Both the position numbers and the translations under genes were made by a program. A DNA stretch of 64,000 bases from JAHJQZ01 sp963676075 (lineage in GTDB: Bacteria; Pseudomonadota; Alphaproteobacteria; Rhizobiales; Devosiaceae). The notes under the pieces were generated by a model that ran no database searches, was not told the origin of the DNA, and worked only from the letters and a program-made list of their open reading frames with translations. Numbering within the stretch: the first letter of the stretch is position 1; each line of letters begins with the position of its first letter. Location: positions 62,001 through 126,000 of the forward strand of contig CAXXNZ010000011.1 of assembly GCA_963676075.2 (NCBI GenBank). Reading direction: 5' to 3'. Positions 45,125 through 53,668 of this stretch are shown here, piece after piece.

Positions 45125-45574
45125 ATGCCAGCCCTGCCCAGGCAATTGTCAGTTGGCGACGTGGCCCGCCGCGCCGGAGTCGCGGTGTCGACACTGCATT
45201 TCTACGAATCGAAAGGCCTGATCGCCAGCACCCGCTCCGAGGGCAACCAGCGCCGCTATGACCGCACCGTGTTGCGCCGGGTGGCGATCATCAAGGTGGC
45301 GCAGAAAACCGGCATTCCCCTGTCCGACATCAGAAAGGCGCTTGCTTTGCTCCCAGCCGATCGCGCACCCAACGCCCGCGACTGGGGGCGTATGGCAAAG
45401 GTGTGGGCCGAAGATCTCGACCAGCGCATTGCCCGGTTGACGCGGCTACGCGACAGCCTCGGCAGTTGCATCGGCTGCGGGTGCCTGTCCGTCGATACCT
45501 GTCCGTTGCGCAACACCGATGACGCACTCGCCGCGCAGGGGCCAGGGGCGCGCCTTCTCGACATCGATCCCTGA
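45125..45574 (+). CDS. soxR: Redox-sensing transcriptional activator SoxR
   Basis: A 149-residue MerR-family regulator with an [2Fe-2S] cluster. The N-terminal HTH (LSVGDVARRAGVAVSTLHFYESKGLI) and linker helix are followed by Cys115, Cys118, Cys120 and Cys126 in SCIGCGCLSVDTCPL, the SoxR iron-sulfur site. Redox-cycling compounds oxidise the cluster and switch on target promoters. The ATG at 45125 is favoured by a GAGG element; a GTG at 45119 is an alternative. A SoxR box stands in the divergent promoter. No soxS is present, as is usual outside enterics. Confidence 0.95.
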   Translation: MPALPRQLSVGDVARRAGVAVSTLHFYESKGLIASTRSEGNQRRYDRTVLRRVAIIKVAQKTGIPLSDIRKALALLPADRAPNARDWGRMAKVWAEDLDQRIARLTRLRDSLGSCIGCGCLSVDTCPLRNTDDALAAQGPGARLLDIDP

Positions 45575-45714
45575 GCGAGAGCATCACCGGCGATACCAAG
45601 CGCGGTTTCCGGGCAACAAGTCTAGGCATAAGTTCTGAGGGCGCTTCACACGGCGCGGTGAAGCGGCTAAACGGGGTCACAAGCATCCAACCGCAGTCTT
45701 GGGGAGCGTCCGCG

Positions 45715-46320
45715 ATGTTCACCGCATTCGACGTCGGCGTCGGCATTTTGGTTCTGATTTCGGCGCTCTTGGCCACGGCACGCGGGTTGACCCGCGAGGT
45801 GCTGTCGCTCGCCACCTGGGCGGGTTCGGCAGTGCTGGCCATCTGGATGTGGCAATACCATCCCGAGATCGCCCGCGAATACATCAAGGAAGAGGTGGTG
45901 GCCGACGCCGCCACCGTGATCGTCACTTTCCTTGTTTCGCTGATCGTCCTGCACCTGGTCACCATGCGCATCGCCGACTTCGTGGTCGATTCCAAGATCG
46001 GCCCGCTAGACCGCACGCTCGGCTTCGTTTTCGGCGCCTTGCGGGGCATCGTCATCGCCGTGGTCATCGTGATCTTTGGTAGCTGGCTCCTCGGTTCCAA
46101 CCTGCCGTCCTGGGCGGAAGGCTCGAAGTCTCTGCCGGCGCTGACCCAGATCGGCGACGGGCTGATTGCTGCCCTGCCGGACGACCTCGAGAACCAGCTC
46201 AACGACATTTTACAGCGCTCCAAGGGCAACAATCCCGACGGGGTCATACCACCTGACGACGTCGCGCCGGCCGACGAAGGCACCGATGCCGGCGAAGTGG
46301 GCCTTTCCACCAACACCTGA
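45715..46320 (+). CDS. CvpA family membrane protein
   Basis: A 201-residue CvpA-like protein with about four membrane helices (FDVGVGILVLISALLATARG, WAGSAVLAIWMWQYH, ATVIVTFLVSLIVLHL, and GALRGIVIAVVIVIFG) and a flexible acidic tail. CvpA proteins are conserved upstream of purF and affect envelope robustness in some bacteria. The ATG at 45715 has a GGGGAG ribosome-binding site; the GTG at 45658 adds an unconserved 19 residues. It precedes purF by 80 bp. Confidence 0.85.
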   Translation: MFTAFDVGVGILVLISALLATARGLTREVLSLATWAGSAVLAIWMWQYHPEIAREYIKEEVVADAATVIVTFLVSLIVLHLVTMRIADFVVDSKIGPLDRTLGFVFGALRGIVIAVVIVIFGSWLLGSNLPSWAEGSKSLPALTQIGDGLIAALPDDLENQLNDILQRSKGNNPDGVIPPDDVAPADEGTDAGEVGLSTNT

Positions 46321-46400
46321 CAGGCAGCGCCTGTCGTGCTAGAAACGGACTTACCCAAATCCGGCCCGAAATAGGGTCGACATCGGCAAGGGTCTTCGAA

Positions 46401-47915
46401 TTGAGCACCAGCAAATCTCTCCCGCCAGACGTCGGCGACGATTCTGCTTTCGATCTTGATGGGGACACGCTGCGCGAGGAGTGCGGCGTGTTCGGCATTC
46501 TGGGGCACCCCGAAGCGGCAACACTGACCGCGCTTGGGCTGCATGCCCTGCAGCATCGCGGCCAGGAATCGGTCGGCATCGTCAGTTTCGATGGCACCCA
46601 GTTTCACGCCGAGCGGCGTCTGGGTCTGGTCGGCGACAATTTCACCGATCCCAACACCCTGTCCAAACTGCCCGGCCCCGCCGCCATGGGCCATGTCCGC
46701 TACTCGACCACCGGCGAAACGGTGCTTCGCAATGTCCAGCCGCTGTTTGCCGAGCTTGAAGTCGGCGGCATCGCCATTGCCCACAACGGCAACATCACCA
46801 ACGGGCTGACGCTCAGAAGCGAAATCATCGCCAGCGGCGCCATCTGCCAGTCGACATCGGACTCCGAAGTCGTGCTGCACCTGATCGCCCGTTCGAAGTC
46901 CAAGAATTCCGCCGAACGCTTCATTGATGCGCTCAAGCATCTTGAAGGCGCCTATTCGATGGTGGCGATGACCCGCACCAAGCTGATCGGCGCCCGCGAC
47001 CCCAACGGCATCCGCCCGCTGGTGCTTGGCGACCTCGACGGCAAGCCAATCTTCGCCTCCGAGACCTGCGCGCTTTCCATCATCGGCGCCACGTTCGTGC
47101 GCGATGTCGAGAACGGCGAGGTGATCGTCTGCGAGACCCAGCCAGACGGCTCGGTTTCCATCGAGAGCTTCAAACCCTTCCCACCGCGTCCCGAGCGCGT
47201 CTGCCTGTTCGAATATGTCTATTTCGCCCGGCCGGACTCGATCGTTGCCGGACGCTCGGTGTACACGGCCCGGAAAAACATGGGCAAGAACCTCGCAACC
47301 GAAGCGCCGGTCAATGCAGATGTCGTCGTTCCCGTCCCCGATGGCGGCACCCCCGCCGCGCTCGGCTATGCCCAGCAGTCGGGCATTCCATTCGAATACG
47401 GCATTATCCGCAACCACTATGTCGGACGCACCTTCATCCAGCCGAGCCAGCATATCCGCACCTTCGGCGTCAGGCTCAAGCATTCGGCCAATCGCGAACA
47501 GATTGAGGGCAAGCGCGTTGTGCTGGTCGACGATTCCATCGTCCGCGGCACCACCTCGCTCAAGATCGTGCAGATGATCCGCGACGCCGGCGCCGCCGAA
47601 GTGCATATGCGCGTCGCCAGCCCGATGATCACCCATTCCGATTTCTACGGCATCGACACGCCCGACCCGGACAAGTTGCTCGCCAACCAGTTCGAGAATC
47701 TGGAAGACATGGCGCGTCACGTCGGCGTGGACAGCCTTGCCTTCCTGTCGATCGAAGGGCTCTACGATGCTGTCGGCGGCATCGCACGCGACAATACTTC
47801 GCCGCAGTTCTCCGATCACTGCTTCACCGGCGACTATCCGACGGAGCTGACCGATCTCAATGGCGAGAGGCGCGCCGACCCCAAGAAGCTGTCACTGCTG
47901 AGGGAAGCTGGCTAA
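46401..47915 (+). CDS. purF: Amidophosphoribosyltransferase
   Basis: A 504-residue PurF, the first committed enzyme of purine synthesis (PRPP plus glutamine to phosphoribosylamine). A short propeptide precedes the catalytic Cys28 in REECGVFGILG; the glutaminase domain contains RYSTTGE and the PRPP-loop is VVLVDDSIVRGTTSLK (about residue 370). The start is TTG at 46401, with no in-frame ATG before the catalytic cysteine. It follows the CvpA gene, the classic cvpA-purF pair, and an SDR gene follows. Confidence 0.96.
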   Translation: MSTSKSLPPDVGDDSAFDLDGDTLREECGVFGILGHPEAATLTALGLHALQHRGQESVGIVSFDGTQFHAERRLGLVGDNFTDPNTLSKLPGPAAMGHVRYSTTGETVLRNVQPLFAELEVGGIAIAHNGNITNGLTLRSEIIASGAICQSTSDSEVVLHLIARSKSKNSAERFIDALKHLEGAYSMVAMTRTKLIGARDPNGIRPLVLGDLDGKPIFASETCALSIIGATFVRDVENGEVIVCETQPDGSVSIESFKPFPPRPERVCLFEYVYFARPDSIVAGRSVYTARKNMGKNLATEAPVNADVVVPVPDGGTPAALGYAQQSGIPFEYGIIRNHYVGRTFIQPSQHIRTFGVRLKHSANREQIEGKRVVLVDDSIVRGTTSLKIVQMIRDAGAAEVHMRVASPMITHSDFYGIDTPDPDKLLANQFENLEDMARHVGVDSLAFLSIEGLYDAVGGIARDNTSPQFSDHCFTGDYPTELTDLNGERRADPKKLSLLREAG

Positions 47916-47971
47916 CACAGCGCTCATAACGGAAGATGCCGATCGTCTGACAGGACCGTGCAGGAATACTG

Positions 47972-48703
47972 ATGACCGAAAAAGACCTTGATGGGCGTGT
48001 GGTTCTGATCACCGGCGCCTCGCGCGGCATCGGCGCTGCCGCCGCACGCAATGCCGGTGCCCGTGGTGCTCATGTCATCGCCGTGGCCCGCACAGTCGGC
48101 GGCCTCGAGGAGGTCGATGACACCATCCAGGCCAACGGCGGCACGACGACGCTGGTGCCACTTGACCTGACCGATTACGCCGGCATCGATCGGCTCGGCG
48201 CTGCCATCCATGAACGCTGGGGCAAGCTCGACGGCCTGATCGGCAATGCCGGCCTGCTTGGCGTGCTGAGCCCCGTCGCCCATATCGATCCCAGGAAGTT
48301 CGAGACGACCTTTTCGGTCAACGTCACCGCCAATTATCGCCTTATCCGCTCTATGGACCTCTTGCTGCGCCAATCCGACGCCGGACGCATCGTCATGGTC
48401 TCGTCCAGCGCTGCCAAGTCGGCCAAGGCCTATTGGGGGCTCTATGCCGCCAGCAAGGCGGCGCTCGATATGCTGGTCAAGGCCTATGCCGCCGAGATGG
48501 CGACAACCAGCGTCAAGGCCAACATCCTGTATCCGGGCATCGTACGGACCGCCATGCGGGCACAGGCGATGCCGGGTGAGGATCCCGAAACCCTGCCACC
48601 GCCGGACGAGATCGCCCCGCGCCTGGTCGACATGGTGAGCCCGGCCTATGGCGAAACCGGCATGCTGGTCGACATCGGCAAGGACACCACCGCGCCGCTC
48701 TAG
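47972..48703 (+). CDS. Short-chain dehydrogenase/reductase after purF
   Basis: A 243-residue classical SDR. The cofactor motif is TGASRGIGAAAARN (about residue 15), NNAG-equivalent is GNAGLLG (about 90), and the catalytic triad residues are in MVSSSAAKSAKAYWGLYAASKAA. SDR genes are commonly found after purF in Rhizobiales. The substrate is unknown. It lies 56 bp after the purF stop, so cotranscription is possible. Confidence 0.9.
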   Translation: MTEKDLDGRVVLITGASRGIGAAAARNAGARGAHVIAVARTVGGLEEVDDTIQANGGTTTLVPLDLTDYAGIDRLGAAIHERWGKLDGLIGNAGLLGVLSPVAHIDPRKFETTFSVNVTANYRLIRSMDLLLRQSDAGRIVMVSSSAAKSAKAYWGLYAASKAALDMLVKAYAAEMATTSVKANILYPGIVRTAMRAQAMPGEDPETLPPPDEIAPRLVDMVSPAYGETGMLVDIGKDTTAPL

Positions 48704-48966
48704 GCAACTCTCCGCAAGCAACAACCACCGTGCCGCTACGAGCGGACGACACCAGCAATCAGTCGCCTTTTTGTACTGATATTCGGCAACGCTTACTCGA
48801 CGGATCGTCGGTACTGAAGTCGGCGCGATGCCACTTTTGATGTGACCGGTCGGTGGAAAACACTCCCGCATCCAGCATTCACCCGGCAGAAAATCCAGCC
48901 AGGATCAATTTTGCTGCAAACGCCAGCAACGTAACGCCCTGATACACAGCGACAAACCCGCGCACC

Positions 48967-48981
48967 TTAGAACGCTTCTAA
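48967..48981. promoter_or_regulatory. Irr-type (ICE) iron-response palindrome
   Basis: A perfect 15-bp palindrome TTAGAA-cgc-TTCTAA, matching the Irr box (iron control element, TTTAGAA-n3-TTCTAAA) of Rhizobiales at all but the outermost positions. Irr regulates iron genes by iron/heme status. It lies about 340 bp upstream of efeU, so control of the efe iron-uptake operon is plausible, although the distance is long. Confidence 0.7.
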
Positions 48982-49149
48982 TTGCTTGTGTTTATTGTTG
49001 AATTTTTCCCGCATCTTTCCTAGGACTCTGGGTGCCAGCCGATGGCAGGACCTTGAATCCCGTTGATCGAGCAGGTGGCAATCTCAACGAGACGGCGGCG
49101 CCTTCGCGCCAGATGCCGTGCCGTAGGTTTCTCCTGTTCACATTTGGAT

Positions 49150-49206
49150 TCGCCAACCACCGGGACTTGAACCCGGAAGGAGTGAATTTTGCTCTATCAG
49201 CCGAGG
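49150..49206 (-). pseudogene. tRNA-like relic (T-arm and D-arm-like parts)
   Basis: On the minus strand a perfect T-arm is present (CCGGG-TTCAAGT-CCCGG, 49160-49176, with the B-box GGTTCAAGTCC). A D-arm-like CTCGGCTGATAGAGC stands at 49191-49205. Only 14 bases separate them, too few for an anticodon arm and variable loop, and no pairing 5' acceptor strand or CCA is seen. It therefore looks like a deleted tRNA or an integration remnant. Confidence 0.4.
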
Positions 49207-49321
49207 CACGTGATCCGTGCCGCAGCCGACCGATGCCGCATGCCCGAAATTCGGGCGGGACTGTCGCGCACAAGCCGGCATGCCCGGCCTCCGCGCTCCT
49301 AGGTCCCGGAGGTCCTGTTTC

Positions 49322-50164
49322 ATGCTTGCACCCTTCCTCATCATGCTACGCGAAGGCATCGAGGCCGCACTGATTGTCGGCATCATCGCCTCCTATCTCA
49401 GCCAGACCGGACGCTCGGGCTGGATGCCGACCATCTGGGTCGGCGTTCTGCTCGCCGTGGCGCTGTCGCTGTTCGTCGGCGCCGCACTGCAACTGGTCAG
49501 CGCCGAGTTCCCGCAAAAGGCGCAGGAACTGTTCGAGTCCGTCATCGGATTTGTCGCAGTCATCATCCTGACCTCGATGGTGTTCTGGATGCGCAAGGCA
49601 TCGCGCGCCATGGGGACCAACCTGCGCCAGACCATCGACAACGCTTTCACCGGCACGGGCGCCGCCTGGGCGCTGGTGGGCATGGCCTTTTTCGCAGTGG
49701 CGCGTGAAGGCCTTGAATCGGTGTTCTTCCTTCTGGCGATTTTCCAGCAGAGCACCGGACCTGCAGCGCCACTCGGCGCCTTGTCCGGCATCCTCGTCGC
49801 CATTGCCTTCGGCGTCGGCATCTTCTTTTTCGGCCTGCGCATCAATCTCGGACGCTTCTTCCGCTGGACCGGCGCCTTCATTCTGTTTGTCGCCGCCGGC
49901 ATTCTCGCCGGCGCACTGCGCGCCCTGCACGAGGCCGGCATCTGGAATGCCCTGCAAGGCACCGTCTACGACCTGAGCAACACCCTGCCGGAAACCAGCC
50001 CCGTCGGCACCGTCCTGTCCGGCCTCTTCGGTTATCTCGATGCGCCGCGCCAAGGCGAAGTGCTGGTTTACCTCGCGTTCCTCCTCGTCAGCTTCTTCTT
50101 TTTCCTGCGTCCCTCACACCCGGCTCAACCGGTGCGTGTCGGCAAGAACGCCTCCGGAGCATAA
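49322..50164 (+). CDS. efeU: Iron permease EfeU (FTR1 family)
   Basis: A 280-residue ferrous-iron permease of the OFeT/FTR1 family. The two hallmark REGxE motifs, MLREGIEAALI (Arg10-Glu14) and AREGLESVFF (about residue 128), each in a membrane helix, form the iron pathway. About seven helices are predicted. It is the first gene of the efeUOB-efeM operon, probably energised by EfeB/EfeO. The ATG at 49322 begins the family N-terminus, with a GGAGG element upstream. Confidence 0.93.
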   Translation: MLAPFLIMLREGIEAALIVGIIASYLSQTGRSGWMPTIWVGVLLAVALSLFVGAALQLVSAEFPQKAQELFESVIGFVAVIILTSMVFWMRKASRAMGTNLRQTIDNAFTGTGAAWALVGMAFFAVAREGLESVFFLLAIFQQSTGPAAPLGALSGILVAIAFGVGIFFFGLRINLGRFFRWTGAFILFVAAGILAGALRALHEAGIWNALQGTVYDLSNTLPETSPVGTVLSGLFGYLDAPRQGEVLVYLAFLLVSFFFFLRPSHPAQPVRVGKNASGA

Positions 50165-50168
50165 TCAG

Positions 50169-51362
50169 ATGTCGTCAAAACCCGACAGGCAGACAACCGG
50201 TCCCACGCGACCGGCAGGGATGAAGCTCGCCCTGGTCGGCGCCGCTTTTCTCGTCGTTGCCGGTATTGTTGCCTTTTCCTTCGCGACCGCCCTCAACCAG
50301 AGCCGGACGGCCGGTGTCGTCGGCGAGCCGATCCGCGTCACCACGACTGCGTGCGAACCCAACGCCGTGACGGTTGAGGCCGGGCGGCGCAGCTTCGAGA
50401 TCACCAATGCCTCGGATCGCCCGATCGAGTGGGAAATCCTCGACGGCGTCATGGTTGTCGCCGAGCGCGAGAACATCGCGCCTGGGTTCAAGCAGATGCT
50501 CACCGTTTCCCTTGCTCCCGGCGACTACGACATGACCTGTGGATTATTGTCCAATCCACGTGGCACGCTACACGTCACCCCGTCCGAGGAATGGGCGACG
50601 GCGAGCACCGAAATCGGCCTCAGGGAGTTCCTGGGCGCGCTTGGCGAGTACAAGGTCTACCTGATTACCCAGGCTAACGCCGCCATTGCCGGCGCCGAAG
50701 CACTGAGCGCTGCCATCAAGGCGGATGATCTCGAAACGGCCCAGAACCTCTGGCGCGCAGCTCGCCTGCCCTACCGGCACATCGAACCGCTGGCCTACCG
50801 CCTGTCCGATCTTGAAACCACCATCGACCCGGTTGCCGACTATCTGGCCGGCCGCGAAGCCGATCCCGGTTTCACCGGCTATCACCGCCTCGAATACGGC
50901 CTGTTTAACGCCCGGACGACCGAAGGGCTTGCCGGGGTCGCCGATGCACTGGTCTCGGATCTGACCGAACTCAAGGCGCGGATGAGCGCCTTCACCATCG
51001 ATCCGGCTCTGCTGGTCGCGCTGCCGGGTGACATGGCGCGTCAGCTCGCCGACGGCAAGATCGCGGCGGGCGAGGATCACTACGCCCACGCCGATCTCAG
51101 CGAACTTGCCGCCAGCCTTGACGGCATCGCCAAAATCACCGGCCTGCTTCAGGTCGTTCTGGAGCCGGTCGATCCGGCACTCGTCACCCGGATCGACGAC
51201 CAACTCGCAGCAACTGGTGCCGGGATCACCGCTCTCGGCTCCGGCGACGCCTATCCGGACTACGACACGATAAGCGCTGAAAAGCGCGCCCAACTGGCCG
51301 GCAGCTTCACCGAGCTTGCCGACACGCTCGATCAGATCAACCAGGCCATCGGAGGCGTTTGA
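50169..51362 (+). CDS. efeO: Iron uptake protein EfeO (cupredoxin plus M75 domain)
   Basis: A 397-residue periplasmic protein anchored or exported by an N-terminal helix (MKLALVGAAFLVVAGIVAF). An N-terminal cupredoxin-like domain (about 45-140, with TCGLLSNPRGTLHV near its end) is followed by the imelysin/M75 domain, whose HxxE motif HRLEYGLF (about residue 230) probably binds metal. In EfeUOB, EfeO helps deliver Fe to EfeU. It starts 5 bp after efeU and ends 1 bp before efeB. Confidence 0.9.
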   Translation: MSSKPDRQTTGPTRPAGMKLALVGAAFLVVAGIVAFSFATALNQSRTAGVVGEPIRVTTTACEPNAVTVEAGRRSFEITNASDRPIEWEILDGVMVVAERENIAPGFKQMLTVSLAPGDYDMTCGLLSNPRGTLHVTPSEEWATASTEIGLREFLGALGEYKVYLITQANAAIAGAEALSAAIKADDLETAQNLWRAARLPYRHIEPLAYRLSDLETTIDPVADYLAGREADPGFTGYHRLEYGLFNARTTEGLAGVADALVSDLTELKARMSAFTIDPALLVALPGDMARQLADGKIAAGEDHYAHADLSELAASLDGIAKITGLLQVVLEPVDPALVTRIDDQLAATGAGITALGSGDAYPDYDTISAEKRAQLAGSFTELADTLDQINQAIGGV

Positions 51363-51363
51363 C

Positions 51364-52677
51364 ATGGCATGCCCAGTCAACAACCACAGCAATCGTCCAA
51401 CACACGCTCAGGGCTGCCCGGTGGCAAGCCGTCGGCAGGTGCTGTTCGGCCTCGGCGCCGCCGGCGGCGCACTCGCCTCGGCAACGGGCGCAACAGCAGC
51501 CGAGACTGCACAAAGCCCGCAGGTCGCTGATGCGCCTTCGGGACATCTCGGAGACACACTGCAATCGGTACCGTTCCACGGCAGGCACCAGGCCGGAATC
51601 GTAACCCCGCGCCCGGCCAATGGCCTCGTCGCCAGTTTCGATACCATCGTGCAATCGCCCGATGAGATGGAACAGATGTTTCGGCGTTTGACCGAGCGGA
51701 TCGCTTTCCTCACCTCCGGCGGCGATGTGCCCGACCGCGACCCGAAACTGCCCCCGCTCGATTCCGGCATCCTCGGCCCGCATATCGCGCCCGACAATCT
51801 CACGGTCACCGTCGGCCTTGGCGCGTCGTTCTTCGACAAGGTCGGACTCGAAGCACTAAAGCCCAAGACGCTGCAGCGCATGACCGAGTTTCCCAATGAC
51901 GCGCTCGACCCCGAGCTGTGCCATGGCGACGTGGTGCTGCAGTTCTGTGCCAATACCCAGGACACCAACATTCACGCCCTGCGCGACATCCTCAAAACCC
52001 TCTCCGGTCATCTCGTGCTGCGCTGGATGCAGGATGGCGACGTGCCGGTCATTCTGCCCGGACCGGATGGCAGGGCCGAAAGCGCCCGCAACTACCTCGG
52101 ATTTCGCGACGGATCAGCCAACCCCGATTCAACCGATGCCAACCGCATGGACGAGATCGTCTGGGCCGGCGCTGACGAACCGGCCTGGACGCAAGACGGC
52201 ACCTACATGGCTGTGCGCATCATCCGCAATTTCGTCGAACGCTGGGACCGCACCCCGCTCGGCGAGCAGGAAGCGATCTTCGGACGCACGAAAGACGCCG
52301 GAGCCCCGTTCGGCGGCACGCACGAGTATGACGAGTTCGACTATGCCGACGACCCGGATGGCGCGCTGACCCCACTCGACGCGCACATCCGACTGGCCAA
52401 TCCGCGTGTTCCGGCCACCGAGGAAAACATCATCCTGCGGCGTCCGTTCAACTATGCCAATGGCGCCACTCGCGCCAACCAGCTCGACCATGGCCTGCTG
52501 TTCATCGCCTTCCAGGCCGATCTCGAGAAAGGGTTCATCGCCGTCCAGAACCGGCTCAATGGCGAACCGCTCGAGGAATACATCAAGCCGGTGGGCGGGG
52601 GTTACTTCTTCGTCCTGCCAGGCGCGCAAAATGCCGGCGACTATCTCGGCCGGACACTGGTGGATGCGGTCTCCTAA
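51364..52677 (+). CDS. efeB: EfeB, Tat-exported dye-decolorizing peroxidase
   Basis: A 437-residue DyP-type heme peroxidase. A twin-arginine signal (ASRRQVLFGLGAAGGALA, Arg23-Arg24) sends it folded to the periplasm. The DyP signature GFRDGSANP (GxxDG, about residue 245) and the distal Asp are visible, and later histidines could be the proximal heme ligand. In the Efe system EfeB oxidises Fe(II) or removes iron from heme. Third gene of the operon. Confidence 0.92.
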   Translation: MACPVNNHSNRPTHAQGCPVASRRQVLFGLGAAGGALASATGATAAETAQSPQVADAPSGHLGDTLQSVPFHGRHQAGIVTPRPANGLVASFDTIVQSPDEMEQMFRRLTERIAFLTSGGDVPDRDPKLPPLDSGILGPHIAPDNLTVTVGLGASFFDKVGLEALKPKTLQRMTEFPNDALDPELCHGDVVLQFCANTQDTNIHALRDILKTLSGHLVLRWMQDGDVPVILPGPDGRAESARNYLGFRDGSANPDSTDANRMDEIVWAGADEPAWTQDGTYMAVRIIRNFVERWDRTPLGEQEAIFGRTKDAGAPFGGTHEYDEFDYADDPDGALTPLDAHIRLANPRVPATEENIILRRPFNYANGATRANQLDHGLLFIAFQADLEKGFIAVQNRLNGEPLEEYIKPVGGGYFFVLPGAQNAGDYLGRTLVDAVS

Positions 52678-52718
52678 ACCGCAACGCAACAACTGACCAA
52701 CCCACGGAGTATTGAAAC

Positions 52719-53552
52719 ATGACCTTTTCCCGCTTGCTGGCGACGGCCTCTCTGTCGCTTGGCCTGATCGCCTCCGCCTCTGTGGCGGCGCAGGCCGAAA
52801 CCGCCTCTCTCGATCTCGTCGGGCCACTGGCCGAGTACAAGATCTACGTCGCCGAGAACACGTCCCAGCTCGTCAAGGACACCACGGCCTTTGTCGCCGC
52901 CATCAAGTCCGGTGATGTCGAAGAAGCCAAGGCGCTGTTCGCACCGACCCGCACCAGCTACGAGAAAGTCGAGCCGATCGCCGAACTGTTTGCCGACCTC
53001 GACGTATCGATCGACGCGCGCGCCGACGACTATGAAAAGGGCGAAGCCGATCCCACCTTCACCGGCTTCCACCGCATCGAATACGGACTTTGGGAAAAGA
53101 ACTCGACCGATGGTCTCGAAGAGGTCGCCGACCGCCTCCTCGCCGACATCATCGAACTCGACAATCGCATCAATGGCCTGACCTTCCCGCCTGAAACCGT
53201 CGCCGGTGGTGCCGCCGCATTGATGGAAGAGGTCGCTGCCACCAAGGTGTCCGGTGAGGAGGATCGCTATTCCGGCACCGACCTCTGGGACTTCGACGCC
53301 AACTTTGCCGGCTCCCGCAAGATCTTCGATCTGATGAAGCCGCTGGTCGTCGACAGTGATCCGGAATTCGTCGCCACCGTCGAGGCGAACTTCGCCGCCG
53401 TCGACAAGGTGCTCGCCACCTACCAGACCGAGTCCGGCGGCTACGTCACCTACTCGAACCTGACCGATGACGACCGCACCCTGCTGACAGCCAAGGTCAA
53501 CACCCTTGCCGAGGACCTGTCGACGCTTCGCGGCAAGCTCGGCCTCGACTAA
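52719..53552 (+). CDS. EfeM-type imelysin (M75) periplasmic protein
   Basis: A 277-residue exported protein with signal peptide (about 1-26, ending VAAQA). It has only the M75/imelysin domain and no cupredoxin part. The HxxE motif HRIEYGLW (about residue 118) matches that of EfeO. It is the EfeM-like variant described for some EfeO-containing systems. The 41-bp gap after efeB suggests cotranscription. Having both EfeO and EfeM-like proteins is less common and may reflect two metal-handling steps. Confidence 0.87.
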   Translation: MTFSRLLATASLSLGLIASASVAAQAETASLDLVGPLAEYKIYVAENTSQLVKDTTAFVAAIKSGDVEEAKALFAPTRTSYEKVEPIAELFADLDVSIDARADDYEKGEADPTFTGFHRIEYGLWEKNSTDGLEEVADRLLADIIELDNRINGLTFPPETVAGGAAALMEEVAATKVSGEEDRYSGTDLWDFDANFAGSRKIFDLMKPLVVDSDPEFVATVEANFAAVDKVLATYQTESGGYVTYSNLTDDDRTLLTAKVNTLAEDLSTLRGKLGLD

Positions 53553-53580
53553 CCGGACGCAATCGAGCACCGGCATCATC

Positions 53581-53668
53581 GCCCTTCCGCCGTCTCGGAC
53601 AACGAGAGGACGGGAGGGCGTTTGAGTGTCGACAGAACGGTAAGTTCAGGTAAGACCTTACCTTAACT
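53581..53668. terminator. Hairpin and 26-bp palindrome after the efe operon
   Basis: A 16-bp imperfect stem (53581-53596 / 53604-53619, GCCCTTCCG...AGGGC) stands 28 bases after the EfeM-type stop. A near-perfect 26-bp palindrome AGTTCAGGTAAG-AC-CTTACCTTAACT (53643-53668; one mismatch) follows and touches the der stop. Neither has a U-tract, so they may be bidirectional weak terminators or a protein-binding site. Confidence 0.5.

Larger units (their letters stand above)
48704..49321. other. Long intergenic region upstream of the efe operon
   Basis: About 618 bp without a supported protein gene. It contains an Irr/ICE-type palindrome at 48967-48981 and a tRNA-like relic at about 49150-49206 on the minus strand. 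Apparent ORFs here are fragmentary. Confidence 0.5.

Noticed and set aside
45330..47819. 829-residue minus-strand open frame opposite soxR, cvpA and purF
   Set aside because: It runs antisense across three well-supported genes, has no recognisable domain, and such long shadow frames are common in high-GC DNA.
48992..49273. 93-residue minus-strand ORF upstream of efeU
   Set aside because: It is the translation of the tRNA-like relic and flanks, with no ribosome-binding site.
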